Notes: generated from the letters alone by a model not told the origin. Shown: positions 1 to 11,565, numbered from the stretch's first letter. The stretch is 64,000 nucleotides of DNA from Megaustenia siamemsis (GCA_032433765.1 JAVIAB010000092.1:101358064-101422063), one strand, 5' to 3'. Numbers and translations are program-made.

Positions 1-20
1 TGTAAAAAAAATTTTTTCAC

Positions 21-416
21 GTAAAAGTGTTTTTCTTTGTGTTTGTGGTAAAAGTGTTTTTCTTTGTGTTTGTGGTAAAAGTGTTTTTCTTTGTGTTTCT
101 GGTAAAAGTGTTTTTCTTTGTGTTTCTGGTAAAAGTGTTTTTATCTGTGTTTCTAGTAAAAGTGTTTTTCTTTGTGTTTCTAGTAAAAGTGTTTTTCTTT
201 GTGTTTCTGGTAAAAGTGTTTTTCTTTGTGTTTCTAGTAAAAGTGTTTTTCTTTGTGTTTCTGGTAAAAGTGTTTTTCTTTGTGTTTCTAGTAAAAGTGT
301 TTTTCTTTGTGTTTCTAGTAAAAGTGTTTTTCTTTGTGTTTGTGGTAAAAGTGTTTTTCTTTGTGTTTCTAGTAAAAGTGTTTTTCTTTGTGTTTGTGGT
401 AAAAGTGTTTTTCTTT
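21..416. repeat. 27-bp minisatellite, about 15 units
   Basis: Head-to-tail units begin with GTAAAAGTGTTTTTCTTTGT and repeat every 27 bases, with small changes such as CTG/CTA/GTG at the unit end. The period is nine codons, so both strands stay open through the array (a KKNTFTRNT repeat on the minus strand). That openness follows from the period and is not evidence of a protein. Confidence 0.95.
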
Positions 417-776
417 AACCGAAACGCCCGAACATAAAGCTCTGATGTCTTCGATAGAACCATATGTTGTTCTTTCGTGTTTCTCTCCTCTATTCGACAA
501 GGGAGAATTCTTGTTCTTCATTCCCTACGTCTGCATCTTCGAAATTGTCTTTGTGATACTACATTATATTCTCTTATATTCTAATCTTTTAATGAAAACA
601 GTTTCATTGTTGTCGTGACATACCCATATCCGTACCACCGTTAATCCCAGCATTTCTCGAAACGTATGCACACTAACTGTTCCTGATAGGAATTAATTGT
701 AGATAAATCTTATCCCACTAGGTACTCCAGGTCGATCAGACTCCATTTGCACATCCAGACTCATGAGAGTGGTTAT
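417..776. other. no gene seen
   Basis: AT-rich sequence between the first minisatellite and a LINE tail. I see no motif, tRNA-like box or repeat shared with the rest of the window. Confidence 0.6.
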
Positions 777-955
777 TAAATAACTCCGGGGGTATTTGGG
801 GCACCTCTGACAGACTTCACCAACCTCCATTGATCTCTATTTTCAGTTATTTCTCTGCGACACTGAAGTACAAGCCTGTCCATTCTTTGATGCTATCTTG
901 CCATATCTTTCTCCTAACTCTTCTTCTACTTTCCATGTTCACCGTATCTAAAGCC
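777..955 (-). mobile_element. LINE-G reverse transcriptase C-terminal remnant
   Basis: On the minus strand the conceptual translation reads WQDSIKEWTGLYFS, then after a one-base frameshift TENRDQWRLVKSVRGAP, ending in a TAA stop at about 777-785. This is the short basic tail that follows the reverse transcriptase domain in many non-LTR retrotransposons (an RGRPR-type stretch, W-D-S-I-K-E-W, then R-D-x-W-R). A stop codon and a frameshift show it is dead. The catalytic part is absent, so this is a 5'-truncated copy. The clade cannot be fixed from the tail alone. Confidence 0.75.
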
Positions 956-1375
956 TGTATCACCATTCCGTCAAAGAAGGGGCTCACTAATGTTAAAGTG
1001 TAAGCAACCATCTTCAACGCCTGCTATTCTGAACAATTAGCACGATTTCCGTTGACAAGTTACTACACTTGTGGTCTTGTAGTATATATGTTTTGTATGC
1101 AAACTATGTTGGCATCGAAGTTACACATCCTCATTGCCGCCAATAGGGATGCATGCCAGACTATATCAAATTCTGTTTTCGAAGTCTACGAATACGTCAT
1201 ATACGTCTTGCTGGTACTAATGTTTACTTGGGTCTGTTAAAATATAATAGGAGACAGGCAATATAACGGTGGTCATGTTTTGAAGTTGAACTCGTTAAAG
1301 AAGCATTGGTTAACTGGCCGTATATCACTGCCCTGTTTATATCTATAAGTGTAACATTTCTACCATCAATAAAAT
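956..1375. other. no gene seen
   Basis: It may hold more decayed LINE-G sequence next to the remnant at 777-955, but I cannot align it. The short open frame at 1052-1240 has no recognisable domain. Confidence 0.5.
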
Positions 1376-1640
1376 ATGAACCAAGGAGGCCAACCTGGTG
1401 GACTGTCACCAGCAATTGAATTGAGAGCAGTCAGCGACCCACAGCTGACAACAACTGAGCTAATAAAGACCATATTCCACCTCCCAGTGTTGCTCCTGAA
1501 GATAAAGCAATCTGGCCAAGCGGGTAGGCATCGACAAAGGAAGTCATCAGTACTCACAAAAGTGATGAAGTGGCTTGGGCGAGAGGCGAAAATATCACAT
1601 TTATGCTACAAATGGCAACACATAGCATATTTGACCACTT
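1376..1640 (+). repeat. interspersed repeat R7, copy 1
   Basis: This segment is homologous to the reverse complement of 26235-26515. Shared blocks include GTCAGCGACCCACAGCTGA, a TCTGGCCAAGCG-like block and CAAATATCACA-like blocks, in the same order and spacing. One frame of this copy is open for 88 codons, but the other copy carries stops in the matching frame. I take it as a transposon-derived repeat, possibly the 5' part of a retroelement. No domain is recognised. Confidence 0.6.
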
Positions 1641-2648
1641 AATGTCCTGATAAGGGCGGATAATAAAGAGTAGCAGTTGTCGAATGAACTCTGTAGATGA
1701 AATATTAACAATCTTTTTTTTTAAAATTGTACCCGTATACGACCATACTGTGGAGTTACTGCATTGTCCCAGATCTTTGGGCGTGATCAGGAAAGATAAT
1801 ATTCAAATGTATTGTGTGTGGGTACTTGTCCTATTTAGATATATAAATCAGTTATAGAATAAAATGCATTGAGTCAATAAAGAATACAAAATGTTTATCG
1901 AAATGTATCTCACCTTCAGTTGAATACTTGTAGCGGTAATTCTCTGTCGTGACGCTACAATAGATACTGGATACGAGAAAGTAGAGAGCTATGCAGTTTG
2001 TCTTGCAGGACATCCTTCAGTAAAGCCAAATGTGTGAATTCTTGTTTAGAAGACTTAGAAAAGTGCAGCATGAATCTTCTGTCTTTAGTCCGGTTACTTT
2101 GCAGAAAATTCCAGTAATAAACCTCTCCAGATTTCTGTTGAATTATCGGACACCACAGAATTCACTCTAATTTGCACTAAAACGACACTGACATTTAAGA
2201 ACTTAGACGTATATAGACTTTAGTTATATATATTTATATACCTATTAATCAGGTAATGTTAGTTGTCACGCTTCGACAAAAGAGCTATTACACACAAACA
2301 ATATTCATTGAATTAACAGCACAATAACAACGCACTTTTCAGTAGCTTAAGAAATGAAATGTATAACAAATTCGGCAAGAAAACAAGAACATAAGAGCGA
2401 AATATGAAAGAAAGATCGGGGCCACCATGCCAGTCAAATAGTATATTGAACACAAACGAATTAAATGATTTGGAATCTGATCAGCATGAAACGCAATCAA
2501 CATGCCGCCGAAGCCTTCTATATAGAACTTGAGGACCCCTGGACAATTGTTTACCAGGAAAAGTTTGGTAGATAGAATCAGAGGCTCAAGTAAGAAGTCC
2601 CTCATGACAACAACTCAAACTATAATAGACATAATAGCTATAATATAA
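1641..2648. other. no gene seen
   Basis: AT-rich sequence with no supported gene, tRNA-like promoter or tandem structure. Confidence 0.6.
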
Positions 2649-3132
2649 TCATCATCAAGTACCGGGCCTGCTGGCGGAGGTGATCATGTCTCTCCACAAC
2701 TTTCGATCATAACGACATAATAACTATAATATAATAGATGACTGTAACTAATGATAGACAGAAGGGTTACACACATCTCCCCTTGCAACACTACACGGTA
2801 CAAGTCGTCATCATCACCAAGTACAGGGCCTACTGGAGTAGGTGATCATGCCTCGCCACAACTTTCGATCATAACGACATAATAACTATAATATAATAGA
2901 TGACTGTAACTAATGATAGACAGAAGGGTTACACACATCTCCCATTGCAACACTACACGGTACAAGTCGTCATCATCACCAAGTACAGGGCCTACTGGAG
3001 TAGGTGATCATGCCTCGCCACAACTTTCGATCATAACGACATAATAACTATAATATAATAGATAACTGTAACTAATGATAGACAGAAGGGTTACACACAT
3101 CTCCCCTTGCAACACTACACGGTACAAGTAGT
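2649..3132. repeat. 162-bp tandem triplication containing a LINE-C tail
   Basis: Three successive copies about 162 bases apart, the second and third nearly identical. Each starts with a short antisense LINE-C 3' end (AAGTACNGGGCCTNCTGG, then GTAGGTGATCATG and CCACAACTTTCGATC) followed by a shared spacer. A truncated LINE insertion was apparently amplified together with its flank. Confidence 0.85.
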
Positions 3133-3548
3133 CGAACTAATAAAAGACTCCCGAACATTGCTAATCTACTCTTTAAGTCATTAAGTGCATTTTGATAATC
3201 TCACAAATATAGGACCTTAATTTTCCTTTGGTTAATGTACGCCTTTGTTGGCATGCCTACTTCTACACTGCTTTAAAAAAAATATTTTGTTGGTGTAGAA
3301 ACAAGGATAATAGGTAGATGAATTGACGTCCGTGAAATGTATTTATAGAAGAATATTTTTTTTTTTTAATTTGTGAAGATTTTGGAAACGAAAGAGATTC
3401 AAGCAGATGCAGAATTAACAATTAAATCGATTAAAAGCATAATGACACATATCAAGGAAATAAAGAGACATTATAGCATTCCAAAAGTCATTTTAGAAGA
3501 CAATTGACGTTGCAGAAATAATATTTTAAAAAACAGGTAAAGCTGGAA
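3133..3548. other. no gene seen
   Basis: AT-rich. The end may hold further decayed LINE-A sequence, but I cannot place it in frame. Confidence 0.5.
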
Positions 3549-3850
3549 CATATATACATGGAGCAAATCTTTGAAACATCACAGAGAAGCCAGTCCTAAA
3601 CATAAATGGAAAGATAATCAATAACCTAGGATATGCTGACGATACTGTACTATAAGCAGATAATCCTACATATCTACAACAATTACTTAATGAAATAAAC
3701 ATGACGAGCAAAAAATATGGATTTGTTATGAATATCAAAAAAGACTAAAACTATGATCATATACAAAGATAATACTCAAAACCTACAGGTGAATGCCAAA
3801 GTTGGAGGAATAGACCTGGAGACAGTTCAGAGCTGCACCCTACCGTGGAC
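3549..3850 (+). mobile_element. LINE-A reverse transcriptase palm fragment with YADD
   Basis: Translation gives IYMEQIFETS, a frameshift, then INGKIINNLGYADDTVL. The YADD box at 3632-3643 is the catalytic motif of reverse transcriptase (two metal-binding aspartates). It is followed by LQQLLNEIN, then KKYGFVMNIKK, then after another frameshift TKTMIIYKDN, which is the usual motif order in non-LTR elements. A TAA interrupts the frame right after YADDTVL, so the copy is dead. The element appears to resume at 4353 on the same strand, split by an antisense LINE at 3851-4340. Confidence 0.85.
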
Positions 3851-4340
3851 ATATTATAACTTCTTTTTCTTCTACTTTCCTTCCTCATTTGCCTTTCAGC
3901 GTCGAGGGGAGATATAATTTGCGGTCTTTTGCTCTTCTGTTCGCCTCTGCTACCGTTATGTTTCCTAGTGAATCTAATATTCCGTCCATCCATCTTTTTC
4001 GTAGTCGACCCTTGGGTCTGATATTCTCGCAACGTTTATTGAGGGCTCGTTGTGTTGTGTTTTGATCTTTCTGTCGTGTCACGTGCCAAAACCATGTTAT
4101 CTGTTGTTTCTTTATTTATTCTATTGCGGGGACCTAGCTTTGTTCTCAGTTCTTCATTTCTAATCGTATCTCTCAGACTGTTTCCTCCCATTCGTCTGAC
4201 ACATTTAATCTCAGTAGAGATTATTTTTCTTATTGTTTTTGCATCTAGGGTCCAGGACTGGCATTGGTAGCACAACGTTGGGATGAAGATTGTATTGTAG
4301 AGTGCCCGTTTTGCCTCTAGAGTTATTTCCTTGTTGGACA
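3851..4340 (-). mobile_element. LINE-B 3' fragment inserted in LINE-A
   Basis: On the minus strand the translation contains a decayed 'YGCESWTL'-type motif (here YQCQSWTLDAKT), then CVRRMGGNSLRDTIRNEELR, then after a frameshift GRLRKRWMDGILDSLGNITV and EANRRAKDRK. This is the region downstream of the reverse transcriptase palm. It lies opposite to, and between, two pieces of LINE-A. The flanks TTATAACTT and CTATAACTA look like a worn target-site duplication, but I am not sure of that. Confidence 0.75.
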
Positions 4341-4352
4341 ATAGTGGTGATA

Positions 4353-4940
4353 ACGGTCCAATGATTTGATACTATAACTAGTGATAGAAAATATAACACT
4401 GAAAAAAAAAAAACGAAGGAACAGTAATGGCAAAAAGTAATTTTAATGCCATGAAAATATACTAATATCAAAACAAATAACACCAGGGCTAAAACTAAGA
4501 ATAACAAATTTTATTTCGTCTCAACATTCTTATATGGTGCAGAAACATGGATATTAAACAAGCAAGCGGAACAGAAAATTGAAGCCTTTGAAATGTGTAT
4601 CTATAGAAGAATATGAAGAATTGTATGGAAAGAAAATGAAACAAACGATGAAGTCTTAAAATAACCAAAAATTGAAAGAGAACTACTAAACACAATTCAA
4701 ACAATACAAATGCGATTTTTGGGTCCTATTAAAAGGACACAGCAGCCTATAAAAGTAATCTTGGAGGGAAAAATACAGGGTAAAACTGGTTGAGGCAGAC
4801 CAAGACTAACATGGACGAGTAAAATCAAAAGATGGACAAGACAGCCTATGACAATCTGCAGTATGCAAGCAAGAGACAGAGCTGAATGGCGCTCCATGGT
4901 AGGCAACCTTCCATGCGGAGGCGGCACTCAGTGATGATGA
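4353..4940 (+). mobile_element. LINE-A reverse transcriptase C-terminal part and 3' end
   Basis: Translation gives LYGAETWILNKQAEQKIEAF, CIYRRI, ETNDEVLK, FLGPIKR (the usual FLGHVKR box), VILEGKIQGK, GRPRLTWTSKIKRW, RDRAEWRSMVGNL and a final TGATGATGA at 4932-4940. This is the normal order of the tail region of the element whose palm lies at 3549-3850. At least three stop codons interrupt it. A better preserved antisense copy of the same family lies at 47587-48062, ending in the same ATGATGATGA-type tail, which fixes the 3' end. The 21-bp array begins within a few bases of this end. Confidence 0.85.
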
Positions 4941-4945
4941 AAGCT

Positions 4946-5743
4946 GAAAGTGGATTGATAACTTAAATAGTTGGATTGATGACTTAAATAGTTGGATTGA
5001 TGACTTAAAAAGCTGGATTGATGACTTAAATAGTTGGATTGATGACTTAAATAGTTGGATTGATGACTTAAATAGTTGGATTGATGACTTAAATAGTTGG
5101 ATTGATGACTTAAATAGTTGGATTGATGACTTAAATAGCTGGATTTATGAATTAAATAGTTGGATTGATGACTTAAATAGTTGGATTGATGACTTAAATA
5201 GTTGGATTGATGACTTAAATAGTTGGATTGATGACTTAAATAGTTGGATTGATGACTTAAATAGCTGGATTGATGACTTAAATAGCTGGATTGATGACTT
5301 AAATAGCTGGATTGATAATTTAAATAGATGGATTAATGACTCAAATAGCTGGATTGATAACTTAAATAGTTGGATTGATGACTTAAATAGCTGGATTTAT
5401 GAATTAAATAGTTGGATTGATGACTTAAATAGTTGGATTGATGACTTAAATAGTTGGATTGATTACTTAAATAGTTGGATTGATGACTTAAATAGTTGGA
5501 TTGATGACTTAAATAGCTGGATTGATGACTTAAATAGCTGGATTGATGACAAAAATAGCTGGATTGATAACTTAAATAGATGGATTAATGACTCAAATAG
5601 CTGGATTGATAACTTAAATAGCTGGATTGATAACTTAAATAGCTGGATTGATAACTTAAATAGATGGATTGATGACTCAAATATCTGGATTGATAACTTA
5701 AATAGTTGGATTGATAACTTAAATAGCTGGATTGATGATTCGG
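4946..5743. repeat. 21-bp array, about 38 units
   Basis: Units read AGTTGGATTGATGACTTAAA plus T, with variants such as AGC for AGT, GATAAC for GATGAC and TTATGAATT for TTGATGACT. All units that I followed keep the 21-base length. On the plus strand one frame stays open throughout as a seven-residue repeat (S/R)WIDDLN, but it starts right after a TGA and has no ATG until past the array. Confidence 0.95.
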
Positions 5744-5764
5744 TTATGGAGAAAAGTCTATATA

Positions 5765-5878
5765 CGAGATACTATGTAGGTGTGGAGAATGGAAAGACAA
5801 GCTGGTGCAGAGGCATTAACCTGGTTATGTGAGTAGGTATCTGAAAGGGAAGACAAGCTGGTACATAAACATCACCCT
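5765..5878. repeat. 54-bp minisatellite, left fragment
   Basis: About two diverged units (GGAAGACAAGCTGGTACATA, CTGGTTATGTGAGTAGGTAT) of the array that continues at 6349. The break coincides with the insertion at 5879-6348 and its duplicated flank. Confidence 0.8.
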
Positions 5879-6348
5879 TTTAAATACTATAACGATCATC
5901 ATTTTTAGGAGTACGTGAACTTCCGGGCAATATGGTGGATAGGCGGCAGGAACCATTGAAGGCTATGTCTGAAAAGTGTTCCTTGTTGCAGTTTCCTCAT
6001 ATTCCAAGTCCGGCTTGTTGCAGGAGCTACTGAGTTAAGTGCTCTGTACACACCGTAAGCTGTGTGTCTCATCCGTTTTCATCATGTTCCGATATTCCAA
6101 TAGTTTACGAGGAATGCTGATATCGTATGACCGGGAACAGTTGGCCGTGTTCACTTTCTGTGCGGTTTCGCCTTATGTCTTTTGGCGTGTGCTGAGACTG
6201 CTACGATGGGGACTACAGCTACCTTTCTTTGTTTGGGAGATGTGTGTTAGTAATTCGGATGATTCCACTGGCACGGGCGTTTGAGCAATTATGGATATTA
6301 ATTCGTTTGCAGTGATGCCGAGGCTTTCCATAACCAAATAACCAACCA
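5879..6348. mobile_element. 470-bp insertion with 12-bp target-site duplication
   Basis: AAACATCACCCT occurs at 5867-5878 and again at 6349-6360, exactly bounding this block within the 54-bp array. The left part (about 5895-6012) is clearly homologous to 51390-51510: both hold an ACGATCATC block, a GGGA-rich block and AAAAGTGTTCCTTGTTGCAG followed by TTTCCTCA. The rest differs from that copy. No tRNA-like boxes or protein domain were recognised. A retroposed fragment is likely. The open frame at 6039-6284 is not supported as a gene. Confidence 0.75.
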
Positions 6349-7042
6349 AAACATCACCCTGGTTATGTGAGTAGGTATCTGAAAGGGAAGACAAGCTGGT
6401 ACATAGGCATCAACCTGGTCATGTGAGTAGGTATTTGAAATGGAAGACAAGCTGGTACACAGATATCAACCTGGTTATGTGAGTAGGTATCTGAAAGGGT
6501 AGACAAGCTGGTACTTACACTAGTTAGCCTGGTTATGTAAGTACCTGAAAGGGTAGACAAGCAGGTACTTACACTAGTTAGCCTGGTTATGTAAGTACCT
6601 GAAAGGGAAGACAAGCTGGTACTTACACTAGTCAGCCTGGTTATGTAAGTACCTGAAAGGGAAGACAAGCTGGTACTTACACTAGTCAGCCTGGTTATGT
6701 AAGTACCTGAAAGGGAAGACAAGCTGGTACTTACACTAGTTAGCCTGGTTATGTAAGTACCTGAAAGGGTAGACAAGCTGGTACTTACACTAGTTAGCCT
6801 GGTTATGTAAGTACCTGAAAGGGTAGACAAGCTGGTACTTACACTAGTTAGCCTGGTTATGTAAGTACCTGAAAGGGTAGACAAGCAGGTACTTACACTA
6901 GTTAGCCTGGTTATGTAAGTATCTGAAAGGGTAGACAAGCTGGTACTTACACTAGTTAGCCTGGTTATGTAAGTACCTGAAAGGGAAGACAAGCTGGTAC
7001 TTACACTAGTTAGCCTGGTTATGTAAGTACCTGAAAGGGAAT
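6349..7042. repeat. 54-bp minisatellite, main part, about 12-13 units
   Basis: Units contain CTGGTTATGTAAGTACCTGA, AAGGGWAGACAAGCWGGTAC and TTACACTAGTTAGC. The first units are more diverged (GTGAGTAGGTATCTGAAA). The period is 18 codons, so the minus strand is open for 209 codons as a Ser/Thr-rich repeat (SLSTLSGTYITRLTSVST). I treat this as non-coding. Confidence 0.93.
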
Positions 7043-7445
7043 CCTGATATCCAAAAGTGTCTTAATGAAGGGACGAAACATTGCAGAGTGATGTAAGTAA
7101 TCGACAACACAAATAATCGACGTCCATTTAGTTTTCTTTTATGTGTGGACAATGATGTGGAACACATGGGAGTGTAGACATAAGCATTTGAAGGGCTGTT
7201 TGAGCTGTCCAAGCTAAAATTATATCAGCAAAGATTATCACCATTAATGAAACAGTTTTCAGATACAATCAAAGACCACTCCTCGTATGAGCATATGAAT
7301 TGTGCACTACTGGGAGAGAGGTTTCCTTGTGAGTGCCTAAGAGATTGGAGCAATAATGGTCTTTGAAAATCATTGATACTTTGAGTAGAAAACAAAATCA
7401 TTTTCTTAAGTAATAAAAAAACATTTCTGAAATGTTGATTTGGGG
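7043..7445. other. no gene seen
   Basis: Nothing recognised between the 54-bp array and SINE-2. Confidence 0.55.
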
Positions 7446-7733
7446 GCCTCGGTAGCCTTAGTTGGGAAAACCACCCGACTGGACTACCGACGTTCGGACA
7501 ACCCGTGTTCGATATTCCGCCTGGGAGCAGTGTGAGTTGTACTCGTGGTTGGAAAAAAAGAAATACCCCAACGGTCGACCCAGCCGTTGTCAGAAATGGG
7601 TACCAGAGTATTACCCTGGGAAGGTGAGGAATGTCGCCTCGCATCGTAAGTTTCGGCCGAGCACATATGGGTGGAAACTCGCGTGCTAAGACGCCGGTTC
7701 AAGTCTCGTACTTTACCTTTACCTTTACCATTT
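7446..7733 (+). mobile_element. SINE-2, tRNA-headed
   Basis: A tRNA-like head carries a box A resembling TAGCCTTAGTTGG and a box B resembling GTGTTCGATATTCC, as expected for an internal RNA polymerase III promoter. A body of about 200 bases follows and ends in TTTACC repeats. A full antisense copy at 20909-21235 matches over nearly its whole length and has a target-site duplication, which proves mobility of the family. An internal GCCGGTTCAAGTCTCG near the 3' end also resembles a box B, so the body may carry a second tRNA-like part. It encodes no protein and would have depended on a LINE for movement. Confidence 0.85.
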
Positions 7734-8999
7734 TTGAAAAAATATATTGAGACCATAAACATTATATAATAGGAACAATCACACAAATATTAACTGAGCA
7801 TTTAGCAATTAATTTACTACTGTCGAGTGTGTTTTTTGACGGATTTACCAAAATGGCTTCATTTTACACTGAACTAAAATCTGCAACGTTGCAATTGCTA
7901 CTATAATCCAAATGAGAAAAAAAAAATCACAATATGCCAGGAAGATTTATATTCCGGCTTAAATAGGCAATCACAATTGAACAATTACGGCGAGTTTCAC
8001 GAATTCATGAACGCTAATGACTGCTTTAGCCTCACGTTGGAGATAATACAATGCTACACTGTCGATGAAGGCAAAGCCACTGGCTACAATAATCTCGCTC
8101 TCAGCAATTATCGTCAACGCGAGTTGTTGGTAAACTGTCCCACGTGAAATTCACGCTTATTCTGTGAGCAAAGATGTACCGCGCGCCGTTTGCGTGCACT
8201 AATGCTCAGCTAAACTAGTCCACGCAGCACTTTAAAAAAAGAAAAGAATGAAAAAAAAACCACAATAAACGCAGTTTTGGTGTTGTCCCGGATCACGTTT
8301 TTTTTACCAGATTACCAAGTTAAAACCCATAGATCGAATCCTACAATTTAGAACATTTCCTTACATGTTTCGTTTATTTATTTTTTAAACACCCTTGTAA
8401 AGCTGTGAAGTGGATCATAATCAGATTGATTAAAAAGGAAACACACAAACAAGATATCCACGGTGTAGAGGAGTTTTTGTTTTTAATCTGCCATTTGTTT
8501 ACTTTATCCCGCCGAAATAAAATATGGTTTTCCTGATCAATCTGTAGTTGTTGTTCTCACATATAATGTTGTGTGTAGCTTTTTAATAATGGGGTCATTA
8601 AATTATTTGATTGTCGTATTTCCTCTGTTTTAGTTGTATCTGCTTCTTAATGTCTGTTACAAATCAACGTGCAGCAAATAAGGTAAATGAATTAAATAGA
8701 AGACAAGCAATTTTTATATGGTCTGGTTTACGGAATAAGGAACAAGCATTAATGAAGCAAAGCAAAAGTACAGCCCGAACAATCTTCACCAGAGACAACA
8801 TCAGCAATAAAAGGACAGAAAATGAAACTATAACATCAAACACGTTTTGGTTCTTAAGAAAGCAGCTTGTTTTTTTTTCCATAGAAGAGTAAGGGAGGTT
8901 GGTGGGAAAAGTGGGGGCGGGGGAGAGGGGTATTTGATAAGCGAACATATAGTTAATGCTATCACACTTCCTTTTTTATTTCACATTTTTTATAACATC
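7734..8999. other. no gene seen
   Basis: AT-rich. Frames at 8611-8948 have no recognised domain. Nothing repeated elsewhere in the window was found. Confidence 0.55.
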
Positions 9000-9054
9000 T
9001 CATCCACACTACCCTTGTCAGCTGTTCATGGTATTCTCAACATTTGTGGTTTCC
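9000..9054 (-). mobile_element. possible LINE-C scrap
   Basis: CAGCTGTTCATGGTATTCTC and the following bases match the antisense LINE-C copy near 15860-15900, just before the 20-bp array starts. Very short, so tentative. Confidence 0.35.
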
Positions 9055-9655
9055 ACTTGTTACGTGAAGTTTTAACTTGTTACGTGAAGTTTTAACTTGT
9101 TACGTGAAGCTTTATCTTGTTGCGTGAAGCTTTAACTTGTTACGTGAAGTTTTAACTTGCTACGTGAAGTTTTAACTTGTTACGTTAAGCTTAAACTTGT
9201 TACGTGAAGCTTTAACTTGTTACGTGAAGTTTTAACTTGTTACGTGAAGCTTTAACTTGTTACGTGAAGCTTTAACTTGTTGCGTGAAGCTTTAACTTGT
9301 TACGTGAAGTTTTAACTTGCTACGTGAAGTTTTAACTTGTTACGTTAAGCTTAAACTTGTTACGTGAAGTTTTAACTTGTTACGTGAAGTTTTAACTTGT
9401 TACGTGAAGTTTTAACTTGTTACGTGAAGTTTTAACTTGTTACGTTAAGCTTAAACTTGTTACGTGAAGTTTTAACTTGTTACGTGAAGCTTGAACTTGT
9501 TACGTGAAGCTTGAACTTGTTACGTGTAGCTTTAATTTGTTACGTGAAGTTTTAACTTGTTACGTGAAGTTTTAACTTGTCACGTGAAGCTTTAACTTGT
9601 TAAGTGAAGCTTTAAATTGTTACGTGAAGCTTGAACTTGTTACGCGTAGCTTTAA
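9052..9655. repeat. 20-bp array, about 30 units, with 160-bp higher-order pattern
   Basis: Units read TTGTTACGTGAAGTTTTAAC with variants GCTTT, TGCG and CTACG. A run of variant units (GCTACG, then GTTAAGCTTAAA) recurs exactly 160 bases apart (about 9158 and 9318), so eight units form a higher-order unit. Confidence 0.95.
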
Positions 9656-10451
9656 CCAAACCATTTTTTCCTCTTTATATTTGTTCATTTCTCCCCACTG
9701 TTAGCTTCACTGTAGCTTCGCATTTCTTTGCCTTGACCCTACTATTCTCAACATTATTCTGTAATCACATAAATAATGTTCATGTCTGTTGTCCGATTGT
9801 TCAGGATTCACTTTCATATGTCGAGACTGGCCCTACACAACAATAATTTACTCTTTTTCCTACCCCCATTGACTAAAATTATGCGGTATAATATCTTGAT
9901 AATATTTTGGAATGTAGTCTTTACTTGAGGTCATTTCAGTTGTACAACTACAATCTGAAGTTAATATCGTTCTGGTATTTGAGTTTATTATCTGTTTTAA
10001 TGATGTGCCATTTACTTTCTTTGTTCCTTTATGAGTTTCTTTTTCTTTGTTGCAGTCATTATTTCTGTCTTAATTTACTGTTGAGGCTCAGACCTTTATT
10101 TGTACCTTCCATCACTATAAGACGAACCATTTATAAAACTCATTTTCACACTTAACAATTTAGACTGAGTCATCAGCATACCTCAGATTCTTAATTTTGT
10201 GACCAACGATTCCTATTCTGAGTTAGACCTTTATAGAACATAGTCAAATCTGCCGAACACAATATTTATCATAAAATAACCTCTATGCGTAACGGAAACC
10301 ATTGTCCCTTAATGCATTACCGGATGTACGTAGAATTACGGTTCTTTTCAGGTTGTACCCTATGGCGAAGGCGGAGTCTCTACACCAAAATCCATAAAAA
10401 AAATAACAATTATACCATGCAATTACAGATGTTGTTTATACATTTATATAT
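9656..10451. other. no gene seen
   Basis: T-rich sequence. A 26-base motif at 10361-10386 (TATGGCGAAGGCGGAGTCTC, then TACACC) recurs at 11273-11298, probably a scrap of a mobile element. Open frames here are short and unsupported. Confidence 0.5.
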
Positions 10452-10602
10452 ATTATATTGTTGTACATTAGAACTTATGTACCGACGGGTGGCCAGGTTT
10501 ATATATATATTGTTGTACATTAGAACTTATGTACCGACGGGTGACCAGGTTTATATATATATTGTTGTACATTAGAACTTATGTACCGACGGGTGACCAG
10601 GT
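10452..10602. repeat. 52-bp tandem triplication
   Basis: Three nearly identical copies of TTGTTGTACATTAGAACTTA, TGTACCGACGGGTGACCAGG and a TATATATA linker, spaced 52 bases. Confidence 0.95.
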
Positions 10603-10845
10603 TTTTTTTTCCTCCAATCAGACTCGATTTCCAGTAGAGTGAACTAGTTCTTTTTTCCTTTCCGATTGCATGTATGTATGTTTATGTATGTTTGTATGGG
10701 TGGGAAAGGACGCGATAAACAAACACAAAAACACACTATGACCCTATACACGGCGTTTATTCACCAGCTTTCACAAAACCCCTCAGGTAGACTCCAAGAT
10801 ATGGAACAACAAAGCACCTTTCAAACACAAACACGCTCTCTTTCT

Positions 10846-10867
10846 TCCCTCTCTCTCTCTCTCCCTA

Positions 10868-10899
<32 letters not shown>

Positions 10900-10902
10900 A
10901 TG
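10846..10902. repeat. (CT)n microsatellite
   Basis: CT dinucleotide runs with a few interruptions. Confidence 0.95.
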
Positions 10903-11565
10903 CATGTTTAACCACAAATTATGAAATAGTAATCCTTGGTCTAATCTATTTACAAGAGAATGAAGACTAAATTATAAAAAAAAAATAAAGTCACTCGGCC
11001 CTCTATACAATACGGAACTTACAAAAGCCAAGGATCTGATATCAGGGCAAGAAGATCAAAGGATATATGACTCAACAACGTAACAGAAGATAACGCCTTG
11101 CTGCAGCGGCGTGTGGAAACAGCTACAATTGAAAAAAATGCAATATAATATCTTCTTGTAACACTCGAAACTCATCTTGTAACACTCGAAACTCATCTGT
11201 ATGTCTTCTCTTCGTAAGTTCAATAATCATCTTCTTTGCTACTTGTAGTTTTCTGCCTGAGTTCAATATTGCTATGGCGAAGGCGGAGTCTCTACACCGA
11301 AATTCAAAAAGTGTCAGAATAAATACAATCTTCATCCTACTCTCTGGACTCAGGAGATACTTTCTAGTCTCGGGAGACCAATTTTTCAGGAGATTTTTTT
11401 TACCCTCCTATGAAACACACTGAAGAACAATTCTCAAACTTATTGTGTTCTTTTTGTTTGCCCATGACAGATTCCTGTATAGGGAAGTACAAAGATTTCA
11501 GTTCCTGTGATACACTGCGTGCAAATTACTGATAGACTATTCTAATATATTCTATTATATCAATG
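10903..11565. other. no gene seen
   Basis: Contains a short direct repeat (CTTGTAACACTCGAAACTCA twice near 11154-11192) and the second copy of the 26-base motif at 11273-11298. No gene. Confidence 0.5.

Noticed and set aside
6363..6992. Ser/Thr-rich 209-codon frame resembling a mucin-type repeat
   Set aside because: 54-bp array with period of 18 codons. No signal peptide or flanking coding sequence.
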